Source: Mangrovibacter plantisponsor
GTDB taxonomy: Bacteria; Pseudomonadota; Gammaproteobacteria; Enterobacterales; Enterobacteriaceae
Assembly (NCBI RefSeq): GCF_003182475.1
Contig: NZ_QGTS01000004.1
Location: forward strand, 1 to 64,000
DNA length: 64,000 nucleotides
Reading direction: 5' to 3'
The notes below the pieces were generated by a model, which ran no database searches, was not told where the DNA came from, and worked only from the letters and a program-made list of their open reading frames with translations. Shown piece by piece: positions 40,807 to 51,100 of this stretch. The translations under genes were made by a program, and so were the position numbers. The first letter of the stretch is position 1. Each line of letters begins with the position of its first letter.

Positions 40807-40822
40807 TGTTCACAGCGCGACA
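40807..40822 (+). promoter_or_regulatory. NifA upstream activator site for nifJ
   Basis: TGT-N10-ACA (TGTTCACAGCGCGACA), centred about 152 bases before the predicted nifJ start. Confidence 0.78.
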
Positions 40823-40939
40823 GGTTGTCGCCTGTTGTGTCTTGTTTCGCCCAAACTTGCCATAACAATTTTGTTACCCGGCAAAACAAAATATTCTTAT
40901 CTGCCTGATAAATATCAAATTTAAAACCACACTCTAGAA

Positions 40940-40955
40940 TGGCACAGACCATGCT
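40940..40955 (+). promoter_or_regulatory. Sigma-54 promoter of nifJ
   Basis: TGGCACAGACCATGCT: -24 TGGCAC at 40940-40945 and -12 ATGCT at 40951-40955. The start would be near 40967, 70 bases before the nifJ ATG. Confidence 0.87.
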
Positions 40956-41036
40956 TTCTGGGTTGATAGCGGAATTTACCCGCCTTTGACATCAGACCTC
41001 AGCGGTCTGGTTCCTGTCTCGCAAGAGGATGATGAT

Positions 41037-44000
41037 ATGGCGCAGAAAATGAAGACGATGGATGGTAACGCCGCCGCCGCCTGGATTTCTTATGCATTTA
41101 GCGATGTCGCAGCAATTTACCCCATCACGCCGTCCACCCCGATGGCGGAAAACGTGGATGAATGGGCAGCCAAAGGGCAAAAAAACCTGTTTGGCCAGCC
41201 TGTTCGCCTGGTGGAAATGCAATCTGAAAGTGGTGCAGCAGGCGCCGTACATGGCGCATTGCAGGCGGGTGCCTTAACCAGCACCTACACCGCTTCCCAG
41301 GGGTTGTTATTAATGATCCCTAATTTGTACAAAATTGCCGGTGAACTGCTGCCCGGTGTATTTCATGTCAGCGCCCGCGCCCTGGCGACCCACGCACTGA
41401 ACATCTTCGGCGACCACCAGGATGTAATGGCTGTGCGCCAGACCGGGTGCGCAATGCTGGCTGAAAGCAGCGTCCAGGAAGTTATGGACTTGTCTGCTGT
41501 CGCACATCTGGCCGCAATTAAAGGCCGGGTTCCCTTTATTAACTTCTTTGATGGTTTTCGGACTTCCCACGAAATCCAAAAAATTGAGGTGCTGGAGCAC
41601 AGCCAGTTGGAGCCGTTACTGGACCGCGACGCGGTGAACCAGTTCCGCCGCAATGCGCTGCACCCTGACCACCCGGTGGTACGCGGAACCGCACAAAACC
41701 CGGATATCTATTTTCAGGGCCGGGAAGCGGCTAACCCCTTCTATTTTGCTTTGCCGCAGTTGGTTGAGGACTACATGCGGCAAATCAGCGCCATTACCGG
41801 CCGTGACTACCGTTTATTTAACTATTACGGTGCGCCAGACGCGGAAGATATCGTGATTGCAATGGGGTCGGTGTGTGAAACGCTCAAAGAAACGGTGGAT
41901 TACCTTAATCAGCAAGGCCACAAAACCGGTTTCCTGAATGTACACCTGTACCGGCCATTCTCAGTCAGCCATTTTCTGGCAGAGTTACCGGCAAGTGTTA
42001 AACGGATTGCCGTGCTCGACCGCACCAAAGAGCCGGGCGCGCCCTGCGAACCACTGTGCCTGGATGTACGTAATGCATTCTACGCCCTGGAAAAACGCCC
42101 ACTGATAATCGGTGGGCGTTACGGCCTGGGAGGCAAAGATATTATTCCTGCCCACCTGGTCTCTGTGTTTTTAAATCTGCAGCGCCGTATCCCGCAGGAT
42201 AACTTCTCTGTGGGTATCGACGACGATGTAACCGGCATGTCTCTGCCTGTACCTCCGGCCATGCCTCGCCTGGCATCCGACGATATCACTGCCTGTAAAT
42301 TCTGGGGGATGGGGTCCGACGGCACTGTTGGCGCCAATAAAAGCGCCATTAAAATTATCGGTGACCATACACCGCTGTATGCCCAGGCATATTTTTCCTA
42401 CGATTCGAAAAAATCGGGTGGGATCACCGTCTCTCACCTGCGTTTCGGCAAACACCCTATCACTTCGCCCTACCTGATTCAGGAAGCGGATTTTGTTTCC
42501 TGCTCTCAGCAGTCTTATGTCAGCCAGTACGATTTACTGGAAGGGATTAAACCCGGCGGAACACTGCTGCTTAACTGCACCTGGCAACCGGATGAACTGG
42601 ATGCACACCTGCCTGCTTCACTGAAACGCGCTCTGGTTGAACGGGATATTCACCTTTACACCATCAACGCGGTGGATATTGCCCGCGAGCTCGGCCTTGG
42701 TGGGCGGTTTAATATGATAATGCAGGCGGCATTCTTCAAACTCAGCGGGATTATGCCGCAAGAGGAAGCTGCCGGTTACCTGAAAGCCGCTGTAGAAAAA
42801 AGTTACGGGAAAAAAGGCCCGCAAATAGTCGCTATGAATAATGCGGCGATTGATAAAGGCATGGGCGCAATTACCGCCATTGCCCTCCCGGCAAGCTGGG
42901 CAGATGCCCACGACCATACACCAGTTGATACGGTGCTGGTGCCTGAGTTTATTCGCAATATTGTTCAGCCCATGAATCGCCAGCAAGGTGACAGCCTGCC
43001 GGTTAGTGCCTTCCAGGGGCGTGAAGATGGCAGTTTCCCTTCCGGCACCAGTGCCTGGGAAAAACGCGGCATTGCGCTGTCGGTGCCAGTCTGGCAGGCG
43101 GAAGGCTGCACCCAGTGTAACCAGTGTGCTTTTATCTGCCCCCATGCTGCCATTCGCCCGGTATTGATGACAGACGATGAGCGTGCAACATTGCCCGAAA
43201 CGCTGCTTGCCCGCCCGGCAACTGGTGCCAAAGAGTGGCACTATCATTTGGCGGTGTCACCGCTGGATTGCTCCGGTTGCGGTAACTGTGTGGATGTTTG
43301 CCCGTCACGCGGGAAAGCACTGGCGATGGCACCACTCAGTGTACCTAACGCTCAAACCGAAGTCTGGGCCCGCTTAATGGAACTGCCTCTTAAACCGCAC
43401 CCATTCCGTAAAAGCACGGTTAAGGGCAGCCAGTTTGAAACGCCGTTACTGGAATTTTCAGGCGCCTGTGCAGGGTGTGGCGAAACACCTTATGCCCGCC
43501 TGATAACCCAATTGTTTGGCGACCGGATGATGATTGCCAATGCGACCGGCTGCTCATCTATTTGGGGTGCCAGCGCGCCGTCCACCCCCTACACCACAAA
43601 CCATGCGGGGCATGGCCCGGCCTGGTCTAACTCGCTGTTTGAAGACAACGCCGAGTTTGGCCTGGGTATGGCATTAGGCGGGCAGGCGATTCGTTCACAA
43701 CTGGTCAGTGATGTAGAAGCCGCTATTTCGTTACCGGTCAGTGAGCCGTTGCGCAATGCAATGGCTACCTGGCTTGAAAACCAGAAACAGGGTGAAGGCA
43801 GCCGCCAGTGGAGTAATGAATTACTGGCTCACCTGGCTAGTGAACAGGAAAGCCACCCAACGCTGGCGCGTATTTACCAGAATAAAGATTACCTGACTCG
43901 CCGTTCTCAGTGGATCCTCGGGGGAGATGGCTGGGCTTATGATATAGGCTTTGGTGGCCTCGACCATGTGCTGGCAAGCGGTGAAGATATCAATATTCTG

Positions 44001-44549
44001 GTATTTGATACCGAGGTTTACTCCAATACCGGCGGTCAGTCTTCCAAATCGACTCCTGTGGCAGCCATTGCCAAATTCGCCAGCGACGGGAAACGCACCC
44101 GTAAAAAAGACCTGGGGATGATGGCAATGAGTTACGGCAATGTTTATGTCGCACAAGTCGCCATGGGTGCAGATAAAGCCCAAACGCTTAAGGCGATTAT
44201 GGAAGCTGAAGCCTGGCCCGGACCTTCACTGGTTATCGCTTATGCCGCCTGTATCAACCACGGCCTTAAAGCCGGGATGGGGTGCAGTATGCGTGAAGCG
44301 AAAAAAGCGGTCGATGCGGGATACTGGCACCTGTGGCGCTATGATCCTGCCCGGGAAGCGATGGGGAAAAACCCGTTCACCCTCGATTCCGAAGAGCCGG
44401 AAGAAGATTTCCAGGAATTTCTTATGGGCGAAGTTCGCTATGCCGCACTGGCCCGCCAGTATCCGGAAATGGCAAACGAACTGTTTGAAAAAACGCACCA
44501 GGACGCCAAACAGCGTTTTGCCCAGTACCAACAACTTTCCGACCGATAA
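41037..44549 (+). CDS. nifJ: NifJ, pyruvate:flavodoxin oxidoreductase
   Basis: A 1170-residue enzyme that oxidises pyruvate to acetyl-CoA and reduces NifF. The N-terminal pyrimidine-binding part begins MKTMDGNAAAAWISYAF and YPITPSTPMAE. Two 4Fe-4S ferredoxin motifs are CTQCNQCAFICPHAA and CSGCGNCVDVCPSRGKA. The TPP-binding domain has GACAGCGETPYARL, and GDGWAYDIGFGGLDHVLASG with VYSNTGGQ. The ATG at 41037 has an AGAGGATG site; an upstream ATG-type start at 40986 is not conserved. It is divergent from nifH. Confidence 0.97.
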   Translation: MAQKMKTMDGNAAAAWISYAFSDVAAIYPITPSTPMAENVDEWAAKGQKNLFGQPVRLVEMQSESGAAGAVHGALQAGALTSTYTASQGLLLMIPNLYKIAGELLPGVFHVSARALATHALNIFGDHQDVMAVRQTGCAMLAESSVQEVMDLSAVAHLAAIKGRVPFINFFDGFRTSHEIQKIEVLEHSQLEPLLDRDAVNQFRRNALHPDHPVVRGTAQNPDIYFQGREAANPFYFALPQLVEDYMRQISAITGRDYRLFNYYGAPDAEDIVIAMGSVCETLKETVDYLNQQGHKTGFLNVHLYRPFSVSHFLAELPASVKRIAVLDRTKEPGAPCEPLCLDVRNAFYALEKRPLIIGGRYGLGGKDIIPAHLVSVFLNLQRRIPQDNFSVGIDDDVTGMSLPVPPAMPRLASDDITACKFWGMGSDGTVGANKSAIKIIGDHTPLYAQAYFSYDSKKSGGITVSHLRFGKHPITSPYLIQEADFVSCSQQSYVSQYDLLEGIKPGGTLLLNCTWQPDELDAHLPASLKRALVERDIHLYTINAVDIARELGLGGRFNMIMQAAFFKLSGIMPQEEAAGYLKAAVEKSYGKKGPQIVAMNNAAIDKGMGAITAIALPASWADAHDHTPVDTVLVPEFIRNIVQPMNRQQGDSLPVSAFQGREDGSFPSGTSAWEKRGIALSVPVWQAEGCTQCNQCAFICPHAAIRPVLMTDDERATLPETLLARPATGAKEWHYHLAVSPLDCSGCGNCVDVCPSRGKALAMAPLSVPNAQTEVWARLMELPLKPHPFRKSTVKGSQFETPLLEFSGACAGCGETPYARLITQLFGDRMMIANATGCSSIWGASAPSTPYTTNHAGHGPAWSNSLFEDNAEFGLGMALGGQAIRSQLVSDVEAAISLPVSEPLRNAMATWLENQKQGEGSRQWSNELLAHLASEQESHPTLARIYQNKDYLTRRSQWILGGDGWAYDIGFGGLDHVLASGEDINILVFDTEVYSNTGGQSSKSTPVAAIAKFASDGKRTRKKDLGMMAMSYGNVYVAQVAMGADKAQTLKAIMEAEAWPGPSLVIAYAACINHGLKAGMGCSMREAKKAVDAGYWHLWRYDPAREAMGKNPFTLDSEEPEEDFQEFLMGEVRYAALARQYPEMANELFEKTHQDAKQRFAQYQQLSDR

Positions 44550-44559
44550 CCGCCCTCTG

Positions 44560-44581
44560 AGCCGAATAAGGATGTTCGGCA
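44560..44581 (+). terminator. Small hairpin after nifJ
   Basis: GCCGAA and TTCGGC pair around an eight-base loop just past the nifJ stop, followed by ATTTCC. It is a weak terminator candidate. Confidence 0.4.
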
Positions 44582-44625
44582 TTTCCTCCCGGCTTGTGAG
44601 GATTTTCTTAAAGTCTTTTGGACTG

Positions 44626-44662
44626 CCGGAAATACAGACTTATGCTATGGGTGTATTTCCGG
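44626..44662. repeat. 11-base perfect inverted repeat between nifJ and ycfT
   Basis: CCGGAAATACA (44626-44636) and TGTATTTCCGG (44652-44662) around a 15-base loop, followed by AACTTTTCTT. It could be the terminator of nifJ or an operator for ycfT. It lies close to the edge of the nif insertion. Confidence 0.65.
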
Positions 44663-44706
44663 AACTTTTCTTATGCTGTGGTTTTCGTTGTATCTCAGGA
44701 TTAATT

Positions 44707-45777
44707 ATGAAAGCCAAAGCCCTCTGGATAAACCAGATAAAAGGTTTGTGTATCTGTCTGGTCGTTATTTACCACTCTGTGATTACTTTTTATCCGTATC
44801 TACTCGAAATGGAAGATACTCACAGCGTATTTTTAGCCAAATGCTGGGTTTACCTGAACCTGTATATGGCACCTTTTCGTATGCCGGTATTTTTCTTTAT
44901 TTCTGGCTTTTTAATCACACGCTATATCAATGACGTCCCCTGGGGAAACAGTATGCGCAAACGTATATGGCCCATACTTTATGTCCTCGCTTTATGGGGC
45001 GTCATTCAGTGGTTATCCCTGGTCAGTATTAATCAGTGGCTGGCACCGGAAAAAATATTAAGCACCAGTAATGCGGCGTATTCCGAAACAACGGCCGATT
45101 TTGTGGCCCGGATGGGTACTGCCAGTACCAGCCTGTGGTATTTGTATGCAATGATTGTTTACTTCCCACTGTGCAAATTACTCTCCCGCTATAAAGCCGT
45201 ATTATTGCCAGTAATTATGCTGATAAGCATTGCTATCAATTTCTTCCCAACACCGTTTTGGGGGATGAATAGTGTGATTCGTAACCTGGTCTATTACGCC
45301 ACTGGTGCATGGTTTGGTGCCCAACTGGTGCCCTGGATTAAAACACACGCATTAAGGGATAATCTGCTGTGGTTTACTGCTGCAATTATTTTTTCTTTTG
45401 CTATGTACAACCTGAAAATTAACCTGTTCCTTTCTTTGCTGTCGATTGTGCTTATCATGCGTGTATTCTGGTTACTTGAAGGCAAGCTGCAACCAACAGA
45501 ACACAGTATAATGAACCAACTGGGTACCAACACCATCTCGATTTACACTACACACCGCATCATTATTGAAGCATTGAGTTTATGGTCGTTGTCGTTAATC
45601 AAAGGCGATGTCCTTTCCACACCGGTGATTTTGGGTATTCTGCTGGTTTATCCGTTTATCAGCCTGGCAATTTGTACCGCCGTGGGGATGGCAGCACGCA
45701 AAGTGTCCCAGCGCCTGTTCAGCGATATTCTCTTTACTCCGCCACTCCCCGTCGCGACACAAAGCCCGGCGCGTTAA
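44707..45777 (+). CDS. ycfT: Inner-membrane acyltransferase-3 family protein YcfT
   Basis: A 356-residue multi-span membrane protein of the acyltransferase-3 family, exact substrate unknown. The opening ALWINQIKGLCICLVVIYHS includes the family's conserved His after the first span; MPVFFFISGFLITRY, YLYAMIVYFPLC and NTISIYTTHRIIIE follow. About ten hydrophobic spans are visible. The ATG at 44707 matches E. coli YcfT; the longer frame from 44140 overlaps nifJ in another frame. In E. coli ycfT lies between mfd and lolC, so this gene marks one side of the nif insertion. Confidence 0.9.
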   Translation: MKAKALWINQIKGLCICLVVIYHSVITFYPYLLEMEDTHSVFLAKCWVYLNLYMAPFRMPVFFFISGFLITRYINDVPWGNSMRKRIWPILYVLALWGVIQWLSLVSINQWLAPEKILSTSNAAYSETTADFVARMGTASTSLWYLYAMIVYFPLCKLLSRYKAVLLPVIMLISIAINFFPTPFWGMNSVIRNLVYYATGAWFGAQLVPWIKTHALRDNLLWFTAAIIFSFAMYNLKINLFLSLLSIVLIMRVFWLLEGKLQPTEHSIMNQLGTNTISIYTTHRIIIEALSLWSLSLIKGDVLSTPVILGILLVYPFISLAICTAVGMAARKVSQRLFSDILFTPPLPVATQSPAR

Positions 45778-45783
45778 CCCAGA

Positions 45784-45817
45784 GCCAGAGCGGATACCTT
45801 CATCTATCCGCTCTGGC
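45784..45817. terminator. Bidirectional hairpin between ycfT and the regulator gene
   Basis: GCCAGAGCGGATA and TATCCGCTCTGGC form a perfect 13-base stem with an eight-base loop, between convergent genes. There are no T runs, but the position fits a shared terminator. Confidence 0.65.
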
Positions 45818-45819
45818 AC

Positions 45820-46830
45820 TCACTGTGCGTTACTGGTTAAATTCGCAGCAAGCACACTGAAGCGCTGGCGGTATATTCCCGGTGTCAGCCCGGTCAGCTT
45901 GTGGAATATTTTGCGAAAAGCCGCCGGGTCTTTATACCCCACTTGCCAGGCAATCTGTTCCACTGGCTGCACTGTCAGTTCAAGAGCCTCGCGAGCCTTC
46001 ATAATGCGTATTTGTTGCAAATACTCCACCGGGCGCAGGCCTGTTGCTTTAGTAAAACGGCGCAAGAATGTGCGCTCAGACATCCCTTCTTTTTCAGCCA
46101 GTTCAGAAATCACCTGCGCTTCACCGGCGCTGGCATGCAGGTAATGTTGAACGCGCAGGATAACGTCGTCACCATGGTTAAACTGGGGAATGAACACAGC
46201 AAAAGGCCGCTGATACAGGCGGGGTGGGTCAAGCAGCAAGAAGCGCGCCGTTGAAAGCATCACCTCCGCACCAAGAAAACGCTGCACAAGTGACAACCCC
46301 AGGTCAGCCCAGGCAAGGATGCCACCAGCGGTGATGATATCGCCATCATCAATAACCATATTGTCTTCCGCGACATTAACCTGCGGGTAGCGGGCCGCCA
46401 GTTGCCGGGCAAACGCCCAGTGGGTTGTCACGCGCCGGCCATCCATCAGCCCGGTCTCTGCCAGAATAAATGCGCCTGCACACACAGAACACAGTGTACT
46501 CCCCTGGGTATGCATGGTTTTCATCCAGGTAGCCGCGGCTGGCGGAATATGCATGTTTTCGGGCATGACTATACTGGGCGGCACAATAATATGCGCCAGC
46601 ACATGGGGCTCGCCCGGGTGGCTGTCCCAGATACAGGTTACGCATTCACCTTCATCTTCTACTTTCCAGTGAGACACACGAATAACCGGCATGGCTCCAT
46701 GGCCAGAGGCTTCCTGCGCCCATTCGCCAGAAATGCGAAACAGGTCCGTCAGCCCGTAAATCGCGGCTAACTGGCATTCCGGGTAAATTAACAGGCCAAT
46801 TTCAGCCACAACGTTCGCTGTTTTTACCAT
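45820..46830 (-). CDS. GlxA-family transcriptional regulator (DJ-1/PfpI plus AraC domains)
   Basis: A 336-residue regulator. The N-terminal two-thirds is a DJ-1/PfpI-like amidotransferase fold used as sensor, with CSVCAGAFILAETGLMDGRR and VTTHWAFARQL. The C-terminal AraC-type DNA-binding domain (about 230-330) has two helix-turn-helix units, ending VGYKDPAAFRKIFHKLTGLT. It is divergent from the neighbouring hydrolase gene, a common arrangement of a regulator with its target. Neither gene lies between ycfT and mfd in E. coli. The ligand cannot be told from sequence. Confidence 0.88.
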   Translation of the reverse strand: MVKTANVVAEIGLLIYPECQLAAIYGLTDLFRISGEWAQEASGHGAMPVIRVSHWKVEDEGECVTCIWDSHPGEPHVLAHIIVPPSIVMPENMHIPPAAATWMKTMHTQGSTLCSVCAGAFILAETGLMDGRRVTTHWAFARQLAARYPQVNVAEDNMVIDDGDIITAGGILAWADLGLSLVQRFLGAEVMLSTARFLLLDPPRLYQRPFAVFIPQFNHGDDVILRVQHYLHASAGEAQVISELAEKEGMSERTFLRRFTKATGLRPVEYLQQIRIMKAREALELTVQPVEQIAWQVGYKDPAAFRKIFHKLTGLTPGIYRQRFSVLAANLTSNAQ

Positions 46831-46917
46831 TTGTCTGTTTTACCTCTCATGATGTCATTTTCGCCTCGGTTCAAACCCTGTGCCGCAGTCTATCTTATCC
46901 CCTGTCAAAACGTTACT

Positions 46918-46935
46918 GGTCCCTGAACAGGGACC
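46918..46935. promoter_or_regulatory. 8-2-8 palindrome in the leader of the hydrolase gene
   Basis: GGTCCCTG-AA-CAGGGACC, in the 118-base gap between the divergent regulator and hydrolase genes and 13 bases before the chosen hydrolase ATG. It may be an operator, or a hairpin in the mRNA leader that affects translation. Confidence 0.5.
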
Positions 46936-46948
46936 TGAAGAGGCCGGA

Positions 46949-47926
46949 ATGAATGAAGCCGCCGGTACACCCTTTGCAAATATGAGCAGGCGGGATGTTA
47001 TCAAGCTGGGAGCAGCCGCAGCAGCACTGGCTGTACTACCCTTTACATCTGCAGCCCAACCGTTTCAGTCCACAACAGGAGTAAAGAACATGGCTACACT
47101 GACAACTCAAGATGGCGCAGAAATTTTCTATAAAGACTGGGGCCCGCGTGATGCCCAGCCAATTATGTTCCACCATGGCTGGCCGTTAAGTGCCGATGAC
47201 TGGGATGCACAGATGCTGTTTTTCCTGTCTCAGGGATTTCGCGTTATCGCCCATGATCGCCGGGGACATGGCCGCTCTTCACAAATCAGTAGCGGCCATG
47301 ATATGGACCACTATGCCGCTGATGCTGCTGCAGTCGTTGCTCATCTGGATTTACATAATGTCGTCCATGTGGGTCACTCCACCGGTGGTGGTGAAGTAGC
47401 ACGCTATGTCGCGAAATATGGTCAGCCTGACGGGCGTGTAGCTAAAGCTGTACTGATGAGCGCAGTACCGCCTTTAATGGTCAAAACGGACAGCAACCCG
47501 GAAGGCACCCCGCTGAGCGTATTTGATGGTTTCCGTAAAGCTCTTGCTGAAAACCGTTCACAGTTTTACCTCGATGTCGCCTCCGGGCCGTTCTACGGCT
47601 TTAACCGGCCAGATACCAAAGTTGTGGACGGCATGGTTTATAACTGGTGGCGTCAGGGCATGATGGGGTCAGCACTGGCACAGTACCTGGGCATCAAAGC
47701 CTTTTCAGAAACTGACCAGACTGAAGACCTGAAAACGATTACCGTACCAACCCTGGTAATGCAGGGAGATGATGACCAGGTGGTGCCTTATAAAGATGCC
47801 GCCCTGCTGCAGGATAAACTGCTGAAAAACAGTACGCTGAAGGTCTACCCCGGGTTCCCTCATGGCATGCTGACAACCCATGCAGAAACAATCAATAACG
47901 ATATTCTTGCTTTTATTAAAGGATAA
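46949..47926 (+). CDS. Alpha/beta hydrolase (non-haem chloroperoxidase/arylesterase type) with Tat-like leader
   Basis: A 325-residue hydrolase. The core starts near [20 protein letters not shown], the usual N-terminus of cytosolic chloroperoxidase-like esterases. The catalytic Ser is in GHSTGGG, Asp in QGDDDQVV and His in GFPHGM; the oxyanion region is [11 protein letters not shown]. Unusually, a leader of about 47 residues carries [20 protein letters not shown], a twin-arginine signal, so the product may be exported folded. ATG 46949 has a GAAGAGG site; a GTG at 46880 would add 23 residues. Substrate unknown. Confidence 0.87.
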   Translation: MNEAAGTPFANMSRRDVIKLGAAAAALAVLPFTSAAQPFQSTTGVKNMATLTTQDGAEIFYKDWGPRDAQPIMFHHGWPLSADDWDAQMLFFLSQGFRVIAHDRRGHGRSSQISSGHDMDHYAADAAAVVAHLDLHNVVHVGHSTGGGEVARYVAKYGQPDGRVAKAVLMSAVPPLMVKTDSNPEGTPLSVFDGFRKALAENRSQFYLDVASGPFYGFNRPDTKVVDGMVYNWWRQGMMGSALAQYLGIKAFSETDQTEDLKTITVPTLVMQGDDDQVVPYKDAALLQDKLLKNSTLKVYPGFPHGMLTTHAETINNDILAFIKG

Positions 47927-47953
47927 GCGAGGTACTCGTTAATCACAAAAATG

Positions 47954-47987
47954 CCACCCAGCGTAAGCCTGTTCATGCGTTGGGTGG
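47954..47987 (+). terminator. Hairpin after the hydrolase gene
   Basis: CCACCCA-GCG pairs with CGT-TGGGTGG around a 14-base loop, 28 bases past the stop. There is no strong T run, so this is a probable but weak terminator. Confidence 0.4.
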
Positions 47988-48150
47988 TGGCTCTTGCGAA
48001 AACATATTTATCTGCCTGTAATGAATCCCCCGCCCCGGGTTGCTTCTCGCCAACGAACAAGGATAATAACGACACGATTTCTGGAACACGCCCAGCGAGG
48101 ATGCAGCCGTTGCTGTTCCCGGGCCAGCAATGAGATGCCTTATATCTGCT

Positions 48151-51100
48151 ATGTCGGAAAACTACCGTTATACTCTGCCCGTTCGTGCAGGCGATGTCCG
48201 CCAGCTTGGTGAATTAACTGGCGCTGCCTGCGCCACCGAAGTTGCTGAAATGGCCGCACGCCACAAGGGCCCGGTCATTCTGGTTGCGCAGGATATGCAA
48301 AATGCGCTACGCCTTCAGGATGAAATTCGCCAGTTTTATAGTGGCCCGGTATCCAGTCTTGCAGACTGGGAAACCCTGCCTTACGACAGTTTTTCGCCAC
48401 ATCAGGATATTATTTCTGCGCGTCTTGCCACGCTGTACCAGCTTCCGTCAATGGAGCAAGGTGTATTAATTCTGCCCGTCAGTACGCTTATGCAACGCGT
48501 TTGCCCGCACAGTTTTCTGCACGGCCATGCACTGCTGATGAAAAAGGGCCAGCGCCTGTCCCGGGACATTCTGCGCGGCCAACTGGAACAGGCCGGTTAC
48601 CGCCATGTGGATCAGGTCATGGAGCATGGTGAATACGCTACCCGCGGTGCATTGCTGGACCTCTACCCCATGGGCAGCGAACACCCTTACCGCATTGATT
48701 TTTTTGATGACGAGATAGACAGCCTGCGCATCTTTGATGTCGACAGCCAGCGAACCCAGGAAGAAGTGGAAAATATCCATTTACTGCCTGCTCATGAATT
48801 CCCCACCAGCCAGGCTGCGATTGAAGTTTTCCGTAGCCAGTGGCGCGATAAGTTCGAAGTAAAACGCGACCCGGAGCATATTTACCAACAAATCAGTAAA
48901 GGCACTCTGCCAACCGGGATTGAATACTGGCAACCACTGTTTTTCAGTGAGCCACTAAGCGACCTGTTCCGTTATTTCCCGGCAAACAGCCTGATTGTGA
49001 CCACAGGAGATACCGAAAGCAGTGCGGAACGCTTCTGGCAGGATGTTACCGCACGTTTTGACAGCCGGGGTGTGGACCCCATGCGCCCGTTATTACCACC
49101 GGATTCACTGTGGCTGAAAACGGATGGTCTGTTCGCTGCACTGAAAGAGTGGCCCCGTGTCCAGCTGAAAACTGACCTGCTGGCGGAGAAGTCCGCCAAT
49201 ACAAACCTTGGCTACCAGGCTCTGCCGGACCTGGCTGTTCAGGCTCAGCAAAAAGCGCCTCTCGATAATCTGCGCAAATTTTTAGAACAATTCACCGGGC
49301 CAGTTGTGTTCTCGGTTGAAAGTGAAGGCCGCCGTGAAACACTGGCGGAATTGCTGGGGCGTATCAAGCTCAGATTAACCACCATTAACACACTCAGTGA
49401 AGCGACGGGTAATGGCCGCTACCTGATGATAGGTGCCAGTGAGAAAGGCTACATTGATACTTTGCGCCAGCGAGCGTTTATCTGTGAAAGTGACCTGCTG
49501 GGTGAACGTGTTGCCCGCCGTCGCCAGGATAACCGCCGTACACTGAACCCCGACATCCTGATTCGTAACCTTGCCGAGTTGCACCCAGGCCAGCCAGTGG
49601 TCCACCTGGAACATGGTGTGGGGCGCTATGCCGGCATGACAACCCTTGAAGCGGGCGGCATCACTGGTGAATACCTGATGCTCACCTATGCAAATGACGC
49701 CAAATTATATGTTCCGGTGTCATCATTACATTTGATTAGCCGCTACGCTGGTGGTGCAGAAGAAAATGCCCCACTCCACAAACTGGGCGGTGACGCCTGG
49801 GTTCGGGCACGGCAAAAAGCGGCAGAAAAAGTGCGCGATGTGGCGGCAGAGCTTCTGGATATTTATGCGCAACGCGCTGCCAAAGCTGGTTTTGCTTTTA
49901 AGCACGACCGCCAGCAGTACCAACTGTTTTGTGAAAGTTTTCCGTTTGAAACCACGCCGGACCAGTCTCAGGCAATAAACGCCGTGCTTAGTGATATGTG
50001 CCAACCACTGGCTATGGACCGGCTGGTGTGTGGCGATGTGGGTTTTGGTAAAACAGAAGTCGCCATGCGTGCTGCTTTCCTGGCTGTCGAAAACCACAAA
50101 CAGGTGGCTGTACTCGTGCCCACCACACTGCTGGCACAACAGCATTTCGACAACTTCCGCGACCGTTTTGCCAACTGGCCGGTACGTATTGAAATGCTCT
50201 CCCGTTTCCGCAGTGCCAAAGAGCAAACCCAGATCCTCGAACAGGCCAGTGAGGGGAAAATCGATATTCTGATTGGCACGCACAAATTATTGCAAAGTGA
50301 CGTGAAGTGGAAAGACCTGGGATTATTAATTGTCGATGAAGAGCACCGCTTCGGTGTCCGTCATAAAGAGCGTATAAAAGCCATGCGTGCCGATGTTGAT
50401 ATTCTGACACTGACCGCGACACCAATCCCCCGCACGCTCAATATGGCAATGAGTGGCATGCGTGACCTTTCCATCATTGCCACGCCCCCGGCCCGCCGCC
50501 TGGCGGTGAAAACCTTTGTGCGTGAATACGACAGCCTGGTGGTGCGTGAAGCCATCCTGCGTGAAATTTTGCGTGGCGGCCAGGTGTATTACTTATACAA
50601 CGATGTCGAGAATATCCAGAAGGCTGCCGAGCGCCTGGCCACACTGGTACCAGAAGCACGTATCGCCATTGGGCACGGCCAGATGCGTGAACGGGAACTG
50701 GAACGGGTCATGAACGATTTTCACCACCAGCGTTTCAATGTGCTGGTGTGTACAACGATTATCGAAACCGGTATCGATATCCCAACGGCAAATACCATCA
50801 TCATTGAGCGAGCCGACCATTTCGGCCTGGCTCAGTTACACCAGCTACGTGGCCGAGTTGGGCGCTCTCACCACCAGGCTTATGCCTGGCTGCTTACGCC
50901 CCATCCGAAAGCCATGACACCCGATGCACAAAAACGGCTTGAGGCAATTGCCTCTCTGGAAGATTTAGGTGCGGGTTTTGCGCTGGCAACCCACGACCTG
51001 GAGATCCGCGGGGCCGGGGAATTACTGGGTGAAGACCAAAGCGGTCAGATGGAAACAGTTGGCTTCTCTTTGTATATGGAACTGCTGGAAAATGCAGTCG

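Noticed and set aside
42618-43247. 209-codon minus-strand frame within nifJ
   Set aside because: Antisense to the ferredoxin and linker part of nifJ; no domain, no promoter.
44140-44706. Upstream extension of the ycfT frame, overlapping the end of nifJ
   Set aside because: It reads nifJ in another frame. The conserved YcfT start is at 44707 with its own upstream AGGA.
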